In this document: positions 6,975 to 14,433 of the stretch, one piece after another | Numbering within the stretch: position 1 is the first letter of the stretch | Layout: each line of letters opens with the position of its first letter | Assembly: GCA_028821475.1 (NCBI GenBank) | Contig: JAPPGB010000070.1 | Span: 1-33,560 of the forward strand | Source of the DNA: Spirochaetaceae bacterium | Lineage (GTDB): Bacteria > Spirochaetota > Spirochaetia > SZUA-6 > Bin103 | DNA: 33,560 nucleotides | Reading direction: 5' to 3' | The notes under the pieces: model-generated | Databases searched by the model: none | What the model was told of the DNA's origin: nothing | The model's input: only the letters and a program-made list of their open reading frames with translations | Translations under genes and position numbers: made by a program

Positions 6975-7312
6975 TATCCACTCCCAGGATAGGCCGTCAC
7001 GAAGCGTGGCGAAACCTCGCCGTCACGGACAATCCACACCGTGGTAACGGACGCTTGCGTGCCTGACGGCCCCGTTATCCTGCCGCCGACGACGTACATC
7101 CGACCGTACCCGTTGTGCCCACGATCCACCCCATCGCCAGTCTCGGCAATCCTCTTGAGATCTTCGGCCAGCCTTTGCCAATCGTCACGAGCGTACCCCA
7201 ATTCCTCGAAGAAGGCAGCCTTGAAGCGACCCAGGTGGTGAAACCGAGAGAGGAGGTAGTCCCGGAGTTTCGCGGGCTCGACGACCACGCTTCGTGCATT
7301 GGGTAGCTGCAC
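6974..7312 (-). CDS. DUF6883-domain protein, paired with DUF4926
   Basis: Small protein with the DUF6883 layout: 'QLPNARSVVVEPAKLRDYLL', 'HHLGRFKAAFFEELGY', 'GYGRMYVVGGRITGPSG' and the C-terminal 'VTTVWIVRDGEVSPRFVTAY'. The function of the domain is not established; it also occurs at the C-terminus of large secreted-toxin-like proteins, which with the DUF4926 partner suggests a toxin-immunity or toxin-antitoxin role (inference). I chose the GTG at 7312 because AAGGA lies seven bases before it and homologues start at 'M-LPNA'. A TTG at 7330 would add six residues. Confidence 0.65.
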   Translation of the reverse strand: MQLPNARSVVVEPAKLRDYLLSRFHHLGRFKAAFFEELGYARDDWQRLAEDLKRIAETGDGVDRGHNGYGRMYVVGGRITGPSGTQASVTTVWIVRDGEVSPRFVTAYPGSG

Positions 7313-7391
7313 ACGACAGTCCTTCGCCAAGTGTCACCATGGACAGCCAGCTACCCGGTGTCAACCTGCCGCCGTCAGTCGTCGCGGGCAC

Positions 7392-8384
7392 TCAGGGCGT
7401 GCCAACTCCGCGGCGGCGGGACGTGGAGCCCCCGTAGGGGCCGGCGGTGCCGCGCAGGCGCGGGTCGAGCAGGTCGCGGACCGCGTCGCCCACCATGTTG
7501 AGGCAGTACACCGTCACCGTCAGGAACAGACCGGGCCACAGCGCCAGGCGCGGCGCCAGCTCCATGTACCGCCGCCCTTCGCGGCTCAGCATGCCGCCCC
7601 AGCTCGGCACGTTCACCGGCAGGCCGAAACCGAGGAAGCTCAAGCTGGCCTCGGCGATGATCACGCTGCCGACGTTGATACTGAAGATCACGATCAGCGG
7701 CGCGGCGATGTTGGGCAGCACGTGGCGCACCAGGATCCGGCGCCGGCGCGCGCCGGCCGCCTCCGCGGCTTGGAAGTAGGCGTTCTCCTTGACGCCGATC
7801 ACCGCGCCGCGCACCACCCGCGACGCCGGAATGCCGCCGGTGACGCCCAGCACCACGATCACCGTGACGATGCTGCGATCGACGAACGACATGATGGTGA
7901 GCAGCAGCAGCAATCCCGGGAACGACATCCAGGCATCGACGAAGCGCTGGGTGTAGATGTCGACCCGGCCGCCGATGAAGCCGGTGGTGCCGCCCACCAG
8001 CAGCGCCACGATGGTGTTCAGCAGGGTCGCCATCAGCCCCACCAGCAGCGACACCTGGGCGCCCTTCAGGATCCGCGCCAGCACGTCGCGGCCGGCGTGA
8101 TCGGTGCCGAGCGGGTGCTCGGCGGAGGGCGCCTGCAAGCGGTCCTGCACGCGGCCGATGTCGTACTCGTGCGGCGTCAACTGCTCGGCAAAGACGGCGA
8201 CGAAGATCAGCCCCAACAGGACCACGCCGGCCGCGGCGCCCAGCGGCTGCTGGCGCAGCAATCGACCGAAGAAGTCAGTCAAGGGGCGGCGCCGGCCGCC
8301 GCCCGGGTCACGCGCCGCCTCACCCACCGGACTGCCGCCCGCGTCGACCGAAAGCGGCGCATTCGACGCATTCGACTCACTCAT
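7392..8384 (-). CDS. ABC transporter permease, DppC/OppC-like, operon 2
   Basis: 330-residue membrane subunit with an N-terminal cytoplasmic tail about 30 residues longer than in operon 1. Family blocks are 'HPLGTDHAGRDVLARILKGA', the docking loop 'AEAAGARRRRILVRHVLPNI', 'SFLGFGLPVNVPSWGGMLS', 'MELAPRLALWPGLFLTVTVY' and 'RDLLDPRLRGT'. The ATG lies inside the end of the DppB-like gene (8-base overlap). Last of operon 2; DUF6883 follows on the same strand after about 80 bases. Confidence 0.95.
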   Translation of the reverse strand: MSESNASNAPLSVDAGGSPVGEAARDPGGGRRRPLTDFFGRLLRQQPLGAAAGVVLLGLIFVAVFAEQLTPHEYDIGRVQDRLQAPSAEHPLGTDHAGRDVLARILKGAQVSLLVGLMATLLNTIVALLVGGTTGFIGGRVDIYTQRFVDAWMSFPGLLLLLTIMSFVDRSIVTVIVVLGVTGGIPASRVVRGAVIGVKENAYFQAAEAAGARRRRILVRHVLPNIAAPLIVIFSINVGSVIIAEASLSFLGFGLPVNVPSWGGMLSREGRRYMELAPRLALWPGLFLTVTVYCLNMVGDAVRDLLDPRLRGTAGPYGGSTSRRRGVGTP

Positions 8385-9345
8385 AGCGGATCCTCGGATC
8401 CAGGTAGGCGTACGCCAGGTCGGTGGCGAGGTTGATCAGCACCACCACCGAGGCGAAGAACAGGTTCACGCCGGACACCACCGGGTAGTCGCGCAGGTTG
8501 AGCGCGCTCAGCATCAGGCGTCCGAGCCCGGGCAGGTTGAAAATGGTCTCGATGATCACCGAGCCACCGGCGATGATCGGCAGTTGCAGGCCGATCAGCG
8601 TGACCACCGGGATGAGGGCGTTCTTGACGACGTGCCGGAGCACCACCCTGCGCTCCTGCAGGCCCTTGGCCCAAGCCGTCCTTACATAGTCCTGGCGCAG
8701 CACCTCCAGCATCATGGTGCGGGTCATGCGCATCGTGCTGGCCGCCAGGTAGGTCCCCAGGATCAGGGCGGGAAACAGGAACATGGTGAGGTTCGCCAGC
8801 GGGTCGACGGCGAAGCGGACGTGCGTCAGCGGCGGCGTCCACCCCCACCAGATGGCCGGATAGATGATGACCAGCAGCGCGAGCCAGAAGTTCGGGGTCG
8901 ACAGGCCGACGATCGCCGCCGAGCGGCCAGCGTAGTCGGCCACCGTGTACTGCCGAATCGCCGAATAGATACCGATCGGCACCGCGATGATCAAACCGGT
9001 CAGGATCGCCAGCAGCCCCAGCTCCAGGGTCACGCCTATCCTGGAGGCCATCATCGCCTCCACGGTGTAGCCGCTCGAGCCGCCGTATAGCGAGCTGCCG
9101 AGGGTGCCACGCACGACGATGTTCCCGATCCACCGCCCGTACTGCACGGGAACGGGGACGTCGAGCCCGAGCCGCTTTTTCGCGGCAGCAATGTCGATCG
9201 CGCCGCCGCCTTCGTAGCCCATCCGGGCGACCATCACCTCAATGACGCTGCCGGGAATGAAGCGCACCGACAGAAACACCAGGATGGTGACGATCAAGAT
9301 AGTGGGGATGACCAGCAGCACCCGCCTGATCAAATACGCCCGCAC
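8377..9345 (-). CDS. ABC transporter permease, DppB/OppB-like, operon 2
   Basis: 322-residue inner-membrane permease. The GTG start is preceded by GGAGGTGA seven bases upstream. It opens MRAYLIRRVLLVIPTILIVT and has 'VFLSVRFIPGS', a docking loop 'RTAWAKGLQERRVVLRHVVK' and the end 'YAYLDPRIRY'. A segment of about 50 residues between the first two helices (residues 40-95) is longer than in operon 1, as is normal for DppB variation. Works with the DppC-like protein at 7392 and the binding protein at 9438. Confidence 0.95.
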   Translation of the reverse strand: MRAYLIRRVLLVIPTILIVTILVFLSVRFIPGSVIEVMVARMGYEGGGAIDIAAAKKRLGLDVPVPVQYGRWIGNIVVRGTLGSSLYGGSSGYTVEAMMASRIGVTLELGLLAILTGLIIAVPIGIYSAIRQYTVADYAGRSAAIVGLSTPNFWLALLVIIYPAIWWGWTPPLTHVRFAVDPLANLTMFLFPALILGTYLAASTMRMTRTMMLEVLRQDYVRTAWAKGLQERRVVLRHVVKNALIPVVTLIGLQLPIIAGGSVIIETIFNLPGLGRLMLSALNLRDYPVVSGVNLFFASVVVLINLATDLAYAYLDPRIRYE

Positions 9346-9380
9346 GTCAGCTCACCTCCACACTCCGTTGCGCAAGAAAA

Positions 9381-9409
9381 CGGGGTGGCAGGTCGTCCCC
9401 GCCACCCCG
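9381..9409 (-). promoter_or_regulatory. Stem-loop between binding-protein gene and permease gene, operon 2
   Basis: CGGGGTGGC (9381-9389) and GCCACCCCG (9401-9409) form a perfect 9-bp stem with an 11-base loop in the 92-base gap between the two genes. No U-tract follows on the minus strand. Position matches the stems in operons 1 and 3, although the sequence differs. Confidence 0.6.
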
Positions 9410-9437
9410 CGTTGGTTCGACCCTCTGCCGGCCGGGG

Positions 9438-11258
9438 TCAGAAGCCCATTTTCGCCTTCAGGTCCTGGTCGATCCAGACCCGCACCAGAATCTCGTTGTT
9501 GCTCATATCCGTGAGGAACGTCTCGCCGTTCCAGCCCTTGACCCAGGGGTTGGCCAGCTGGAACGCCGGCGCCTTGTGGCCGTAGACCTGGAAGTGCTGG
9601 CGCATGATGTAATCGTCGAACTCTCGCATGATCGGGATCCGCGCTTCTTGGCTGGTCGCAGCCTGGAACGCCTCGTAGAGCCGACTCATGGTCGCGTCCT
9701 TGAGCCCGCCGGTGTATTCACCCGCCTGGTTCGCCTGCCCTTCGCCCTGGTAGTTGTGGACGTAGCCGTAGTAGCTCATGATGTGCGCGGGACTCAGATC
9801 CCAGCCGGAGTCGCCGGTCGTCATCTCGTAGAGCCCGCGGGCGCGGCGATCGACCCAGGCGCCGGTGTCCATCACCGTGATCTCCACCTCCACGCCGATC
9901 GCCTTCCAGTAGCCGGCCACGATCTCGACCCATCCGAGGTCGATCACGTCGCGGTGGTCGTAGGTGACCTTGAACCGCACCCCGTCCGCGCCGCGCGGGT
10001 AGCCGGCCTCGTCGAGCAAGCGCTCGGCCTCCTGCGGATGGTAGGAGTACTCAGCCTGCAGATCCGCGGACCGCTCCGCGAACGGAGTGTGCATCTCGCC
10101 GAGCGCGGCGCCGACCCAGCCCTGCACCGTCGGGTAGGCATACCCGCCGTAGTAGCTCTCGTTGATGGCATCGCGGTCGATCGCCATGTTCATCGCCTTG
10201 CGCACGCGGATGTCGTCGAACGGCGGCCGGCGGATGTTCAGGCCGGACACCTGCAGTGCGCGACTGTAGAACGGGACTGCCTGCATGTCGGGGTTGGTCT
10301 TCAGGATGGCATCCACCGCTTCGACGGTGGCCAGCGCGATGCCGCCGCCGACAGTAAGCATGTCTACCTGGCCGGTGCGCAGCGCGGCAGTGTAGGTCGC
10401 CTCTTCCTTCATATGGAGAGCCACCAGCTCATCGACGTAGGGCAGCCGGTTGTCCGGGTACTTCTCGTCGAAGCCCCAGTAGTCGGGATTGCGCACCCAC
10501 TGCTTGCGTACCTCGGGTTGGAAGTCAGCCAGCATGAACGGCCCGGTGCCGACCACGTTCCGCCAATCGGAGTAGTTGCCGTGCTGCTCGATGACCTCCG
10601 GTGGCAGGATCCAGACGCCGACCTCGGTGAGCACCTGGTTCTGCAAGTCCAGACGCGGCTCGGTCAGCTTGAACTCGACCGTGTACCGGTCGGTGGCCTC
10701 GATGGATTCCCACGGAAAGTTGCGCAGGGCGTAGGTATACTCCGGCTTCCAGTCGAGGAGGCCACCGATGCGGCGGTAGGTCCAGGCGACGTCTTCGGCG
10801 GTCAGCTCGCGTCCGTTCATCGGCGGCTTGTCGTGCCAGTGAACGCCCTGCCGGACCTTGACGATGAGCGTCTGCAGGTCGGGATTCGACCAGCTCTCTG
10901 CCAGCCACCCGGTGAGGTGCTGGGGCGGCGTGTACCAAAAGGTCAAGGGGTACTCGTCCCGCGGCGTGGCCCAGTTGACGTATGCCAGCTTCTCGTTCAC
11001 CCCCATGATCTGAAAGCCGGCCCAGTGTCCGCCGATCGACGGATCCTGGTCCAGGAGCTCGTTCTTGGATGCGATGGTGAGGGTGCCGCCGTACTCGGGT
11101 GCGGTCACCATCTTGCCGGTGGACGGGTCCATCACCATCTCCTTCTCCATCGCCGCGGCCGGCTCCTCTTCCCCGGCCGGGCTCGCCGAGACGCCAGTGG
11201 CGACCAGGGCGAGGACCAACGCAACCGCGAAGGTCTTTGTAGTCATTACAATGTTCAT
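9438..11258 (-). CDS. ABC transporter family-5 solute-binding protein, operon 2
   Basis: 606-residue exported binding protein. The ATG at 11258 has GGAG six bases upstream and begins MNIVMTTKTFAVALVLALVA, a Sec-type signal peptide; the likely cleavage region is 'GVSASPAGEEE'. After an acidic/Ala linker and 'MDPSTGKMVTAPEYGGTLTI' comes the SBP_bac_5 domain with 'PEVIEQHGNYSDWRNVVGTG', 'NPDYWGFDEKYPDNRLPYVD' and 'LLDEAGYPRGADG'. The frame is open a further 45 codons upstream to 11393, but that stretch would put the hydrophobic segment internally and lies in the conserved leader. First gene of operon 2; substrate unknown. It is visibly richer in GC than its paralogue at 15555. Confidence 0.95.
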   Translation of the reverse strand: MNIVMTTKTFAVALVLALVATGVSASPAGEEEPAAAMEKEMVMDPSTGKMVTAPEYGGTLTIASKNELLDQDPSIGGHWAGFQIMGVNEKLAYVNWATPRDEYPLTFWYTPPQHLTGWLAESWSNPDLQTLIVKVRQGVHWHDKPPMNGRELTAEDVAWTYRRIGGLLDWKPEYTYALRNFPWESIEATDRYTVEFKLTEPRLDLQNQVLTEVGVWILPPEVIEQHGNYSDWRNVVGTGPFMLADFQPEVRKQWVRNPDYWGFDEKYPDNRLPYVDELVALHMKEEATYTAALRTGQVDMLTVGGGIALATVEAVDAILKTNPDMQAVPFYSRALQVSGLNIRRPPFDDIRVRKAMNMAIDRDAINESYYGGYAYPTVQGWVGAALGEMHTPFAERSADLQAEYSYHPQEAERLLDEAGYPRGADGVRFKVTYDHRDVIDLGWVEIVAGYWKAIGVEVEITVMDTGAWVDRRARGLYEMTTGDSGWDLSPAHIMSYYGYVHNYQGEGQANQAGEYTGGLKDATMSRLYEAFQAATSQEARIPIMREFDDYIMRQHFQVYGHKAPAFQLANPWVKGWNGETFLTDMSNNEILVRVWIDQDLKAKMGF

Positions 11259-11460
11259 ACGTAACTCCGTATGTTGGGTTTTGAGAGTATTTTGTAGCGA
11301 ATCGCCACTCCCTAAGCACTCTCGCACCCGCAACGCGGGCGGCTGCGCAGCGACGGCAATCTCGGATCGTCCAGCGCGCGGCACGTCACTCATGGGCTCA
11401 TGGGCTCAGGCCGCGCGCGTTGCGTGGTTGCTCGAGTACCAGCGTGCACCTCCTTTCTGC
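11259..11460 (-). promoter_or_regulatory. Conserved structured leader RNA of binding-protein gene, operon 2
   Basis: About 200 bases aligning with the leader at 17382-17580. From 5' to 3' on the minus strand there is a strong Shine-Dalgarno (AAAGGAGGTG, 11456-11447), then stem I (11410-11418 with 11374-11382, 9 bp of GC). Stem II is CCCGC-AAC-GCGGG on the plus strand at 11327-11339. Stem III lies at 11294-11311, and GGAG then leads into the ATG. Stem II differs from its counterpart by a paired C-G to T-A change. No known riboswitch core is recognised. Confidence 0.6.
11398..11442 (-). CDS. Putative leader peptide, operon 2
   Basis: 14-codon frame LVLEQPRNARGLSP starting at CTG (11442), six bases after AGGAGG, which lies in a sequence almost perfectly complementary to the 16S rRNA 3' end. 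It aligns with MILKEPYARAA in front of operon 3. Its 3' half lies across the 5' arm of stem I, so translation could prevent that stem from forming. The CTG start is unusual; a GTG overlapping the Shine-Dalgarno is the other option but is too close to it. Confidence 0.35.
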   Translation of the reverse strand: MVLEQPRNARGLSP

Positions 11461-11537
11461 TTTTTTCGGGGCCACAGGCCACAGGGTGGCCAGCCAGATA
11501 CCTGACGGCGTTGCGTTGCGACGGTGAGTTGGGGACC

Positions 11538-11672
11538 GGGGATCCAGGACGGTTGCGCTGGTCAGTGAACGAACGTGGACTGAGCCGACGTACACGGAGC
11601 CGGCCGCTACCCCCAGCGCTGAAGCCGAAGGCGCCCGCAGGGCGACCAGCCCGAGCAGTTAGCGATCTACGG
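11538..11672. repeat. Dispersed repeat, copy B
   Basis: Second copy of the element described at 6250-6425, in the same orientation: GGGGATCCAGGAC, GTCAGTGAACGAACGTGGAC, then GCGCCCGC, GACCAGCCCGAGCAGTTA and GATCTAC. The closing 18 bases of copy A recur at 11911-11928. It lies about 80 bases upstream (minus-strand sense) of the operon 2 leader, so it may carry or displace the promoter. Confidence 0.6.
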
Positions 11673-11994
11673 GACATGAAGAGCCGGAGGGGGGGGTAGA
11701 CAGGCGTATCACCGGCCGCTTCGACGGTAGGAGCTTGTCGGCTTCGCCGACGAGGTCCGAGCGTATCGGTGGGATGGGCCACCCGCTTCGCGGCCCTGCG
11801 GGGCGGCGCCTCGGGCGTCGGTTTCGGGGCGGTGACCAGTGGCTGCGCGGGTACGTGTCGTCATGCATCATGCGCATCGGTCGCAATCCCAAGGCGGTCA
11901 CCATAGCCCACTCTGCAACAGCCGTCAAACACCCGATCCTGCGAATCGCAGGCGACCGCCGGAATCCATCCCCACCTCCAGCCGTCGGGAACTG
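11673..11994. other. Non-coding stretch between repeat B and binding-protein relic
   Basis: No gene is recognised in any frame. It holds a run of eight G (11689-11696), a compact hairpin around GTCGGCTTCGCCGAC near 11738-11752, and the 18-base word shared with copy A of the repeat (11911-11928). It may be inserted DNA splitting repeat copy B from its end. Confidence 0.35.
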
Positions 11995-12102
11995 CCCCCA
12001 ACCCTCCGCCACCTCGTAGCGATAGGTCATGGAGCTGTTCTCGACCCATTCGGTCAGCATATAGGGCCCGGCACCGACCATGTTGTCGCAGTCCGTCAGG
12101 TC
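11995..12102 (-). pseudogene. Relic of a family-5 solute-binding protein gene
   Basis: The minus strand reads DLTDCDNMVGAGPYMLTEWV then ENSSMTYRYEVAEGWG. This corresponds to the family block 'DWRN-VGTGP--L-E--EGSS-TY---P-YWG' in the intact paralogues. Only about 36 residues remain; both sides are unrelated. It shows that a further transporter operon once lay here, or was partly copied here. Confidence 0.7.
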
Positions 12103-12175
12103 ATGGCACACGCACGGGCAAGGCGGTCAAGCACCTTTTTCCAAGCACGGTCAAGGTGAGGGGTCCGGTGCGGGT

Positions 12176-13156
12176 TCATCTCTCCGGCGCCAACAGCAGT
12201 TGCACGAAGTGCTCCTCGTCCCGGCACTCCAGCGCCGCAGCCACCAAGTGCTCCGAGACTTGCTCCAGCTCTGCCAACCGCACCGACAGGGAAGCCGACA
12301 CGGCAACGCCGCGGGACTTGAGCACCTGGAGCGCACTCGCACGCTGCGCGTCCGCCCGACCCTCGGCGTGACCCGCGGCCCATCCCGCGGTGTGACTCTC
12401 GCGGCGCTGGCGCCGCAAGAACGGATCGCTATCCGGGCCGGTACCCTCCGCCGCGCCCAATCTACGTCCCACTCGGTTCAGCACGCCGGCGGTTTCCTCC
12501 GACAACTCCGGTTCGTTCAACGCCCGGTGAATCTCCGCCGCCGTCCACCCCGGAAAGGCGCGGCTCGCCGGCGCCGGGCGCAGCCCCGCCCGCTCTCGCG
12601 CGTAGATCGTCAGGCCGGGACCGAGCGCCGCCGGCCGGCTCGGCGCAGGCTCCTCCGGTACCTCCACCCACACCTCCCCAAAGCCCCATGCCTCGTAGCG
12701 TCCGAGCTTGCCGCGGCGTACGTCCGTGGTGTGGTCCACCTCCAGCACCACCTCCGGCAGCGCGTCCGTGCCCACCTCGATAACGTTGCCCCGGGGTATG
12801 GTCTGCGCCGGATGCAGGAACAGGATCTGGTCGGCCTGCATGATCCGCTGTCGCTCGCCGCGGGCATTGCGTACCAGGAGGTCCGTGTGCCCCACCGCCT
12901 CGATCGGCGCGCCACGCGCCGCCGCAATCCGGTCGGCCAGTCGGGCGAGACGGTGGGCCGGGCGTTCGTGGTAGTAGCTGACCGGTTCGCACACCATCGC
13001 AACTTCGGTGTCGGCGCTCCAGTATTCGAAACGCTGCTCGCAATCGGCGATCTCATCGCGCGCGACGCGCACCGGGCGGCAGCCGGGAAACTCGAGCGCT
13101 TCCGGCTCGCGGCGCTCCGCCGGGGGCACACCCGCGGTGATGATCGGCTCAGCCAT
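12176..13156 (-). CDS. Uma2-family (DUF820) PD-(D/E)XK nuclease-like protein
   Basis: 326-residue protein. The central region fits the Uma2 fold: 'PEVVLEVDHTTDVRRGKLGR' (about residues 134-153) supplies the acidic residues and the Lys of a PD-(D/E)XK site, followed by 'YEAWGFGEVWVEVP'. The first 60 residues and the loop 'GHTDLLVRNARGERQRIMQA' also fit the family. The C-terminal 75 residues (repeated 'GHAEGRADAQRA', then 'ALQVLKSRGVAVS') resemble the tail of Rpn/PD-(D/E)XK transposase-like proteins. ATG at 13156 is chosen for AGGA eight bases upstream; ATG at 13165 is possible. These genes multiply in some genomes; the biological role is unclear. Confidence 0.7.
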   Translation of the reverse strand: MAEPIITAGVPPAERREPEALEFPGCRPVRVARDEIADCEQRFEYWSADTEVAMVCEPVSYYHERPAHRLARLADRIAAARGAPIEAVGHTDLLVRNARGERQRIMQADQILFLHPAQTIPRGNVIEVGTDALPEVVLEVDHTTDVRRGKLGRYEAWGFGEVWVEVPEEPAPSRPAALGPGLTIYARERAGLRPAPASRAFPGWTAAEIHRALNEPELSEETAGVLNRVGRRLGAAEGTGPDSDPFLRRQRRESHTAGWAAGHAEGRADAQRASALQVLKSRGVAVSASLSVRLAELEQVSEHLVAAALECRDEEHFVQLLLAPER

Positions 13157-13226
13157 GGAGTTCATCCTGACACAGCCTGCGGCGGCAACGCAACAGCCAC
13201 CCACCAAGCCGTAGCGTAGCCGCAGC

Positions 13227-13364
13227 GTGAACGGCATGGAGGTAGCGACCGGGGTGAGTCAGCGCTACGACACGGCGCCCGAACGGTTCGGCTACCTGAT
13301 CAGGTCGCTGCTCGAGCGCAGCGGGCAGCGGGTGGCGGTGCTGGTGGACGAGTACGACAAGCCT
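13227..13364 (+). pseudogene. Relic: ATPase part of an AAA_9-type protein
   Basis: Plus-strand frame from 13227 gives GVSQRYDTAPERFGYLIRSL, LERSGQRVAVLVDEYDKP. The last part is the Walker B strand of AAA_9 family ATPases (VVVLVDEYDKPILD). Walker A upstream and everything after 'DKP' are missing; the frame then runs into unrelated sequence antisense to the dppC-like gene. An internal fragment only. Confidence 0.6.
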
Positions 13365-13484
13365 GGTCCAGCTCGCCGGTCAGGCGCGCGGACCGATGTG
13401 CGGCTGTGCTCTGCCCGACGCCACGGGTGGAAGTCACCGAGCATCCGGCGTGACGCCCCGCGGGCGGAGCGCACGCGCACTCTC

Positions 13485-14423
13485 TCAAACCGACGCGGTG
13501 CCGCCGCCAGCAAGACGACCGCCCCCGCCCCGCAGCCGCGGGTCGAGCAGGTCTCGCACGGCGTCGCCGAACATGTTGAGACTGAACACGGTGATAGTCA
13601 GGCACAGACCCGGCCAGAACGCCAGCCGCGGCGCTGCCTCCATGTACTGGCGTCCCTCCCGGCTGAGCAGACCCCCCCAATCAGGAGTGCCGGGAGGCAG
13701 ACCAAATCCGAGGAAGCCCAGAGCAGCCAACGACAGGATTACGCCACCTATGGTGACGCTGAACATTATGATTACGATAGGCAGGACATTCGGCACCACG
13801 TGGCGCATGAATGTTCGCAATCTCGACGAACCAACGGCGTCGGCCGCCTGAAAATACACATTCTCTTTGATGCCGATCACGGCGCCTCTGATTACTCGAC
13901 TGCCGCCAATACCTCCTGATATCCCCAGGACCAGTATTATCTGCGGCAGACCTCGCCCGACTATGGACATCATCGTCAACAGCAGGAGCAGTCCCGGGAA
14001 AGCCAGCCAGGCATCGACAAATCGCTGCACACCCAGGTCCAACTTACCGCCAATGAATCCTGAAGTGCCGCCTATCAGGGTACTGACGACAACACTGATA
14101 GTGGTCACGGTCAGACCGACGAGTAGCGAAATACGAGCCCCGTAGATAATGCGGCTCAACAAGTCTCGCCCCAACTGGTCGGTACCCAGCAGATACTGGG
14201 CTGACGGGCCCTTCATCATGTCATGAATGTTTGCTTCATCATATGGATAAGGAGTCAGAACACCGCCAAAGATAGCGACAAAGATCAATATCAATATGAT
14301 AATCCCGCAGGCCGTACCCACCGGCTTCTCCGTTACCAGCCTGATAAAGAAATCAGCCAGCGGGCTACGTCTGTTTGGCTCGATTACTGGTGATGGTACC
14401 CCTGTGGCGTCGCTCATGTGCAC
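13485..14423 (-). CDS. ABC transporter permease, DppC/OppC-like, operon 3
   Basis: 312-residue membrane subunit. Motifs are 'LLGTDQLGRDLLSRIIYGAR', docking loop 'ADAVGSSRLRTFMRHVVPNV', 'GFLGFGLPPGTPDWGGLLSR', 'MEAAPRLAFWPGLCLTITVF' and 'RDLLDPRLRGGGG'. The GTG at 14423 has AGGGG five bases upstream; the ATG two codons later (14417) is also usable. It begins ten bases after the stop of the DppB-like gene. Last gene of operon 3; the AAA_9 relic lies just beyond it. Codon use is less GC-biased than in operon 2. Confidence 0.95.
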   Translation of the reverse strand: MHMSDATGVPSPVIEPNRRSPLADFFIRLVTEKPVGTACGIIILILIFVAIFGGVLTPYPYDEANIHDMMKGPSAQYLLGTDQLGRDLLSRIIYGARISLLVGLTVTTISVVVSTLIGGTSGFIGGKLDLGVQRFVDAWLAFPGLLLLLTMMSIVGRGLPQIILVLGISGGIGGSRVIRGAVIGIKENVYFQAADAVGSSRLRTFMRHVVPNVLPIVIIMFSVTIGGVILSLAALGFLGFGLPPGTPDWGGLLSREGRQYMEAAPRLAFWPGLCLTITVFSLNMFGDAVRDLLDPRLRGGGGRLAGGGTASV

Positions 14424-14433
14424 GATTTCCCCT

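Noticed and set aside
9405-9440. tRNA-like T-loop word GGTTCGACCC
   Set aside because: Flanking bases do not form a T stem and no cloverleaf can be built; it lies at the end of the binding-protein gene.
9576-11264. 562-codon open frame antisense to the operon 2 binding-protein gene
   Set aside because: It mirrors a well-conserved SBP_bac_5 gene and arises from G/C-biased codons; its translation matches no family and has no ribosome-binding site.
11258-11393. Start of the operon 2 binding protein at 11393 (651 residues)
   Set aside because: It would place the signal peptide 45 residues into the protein; the ATG at 11258 has a correctly spaced GGAG, and operon 3 shows the same design.
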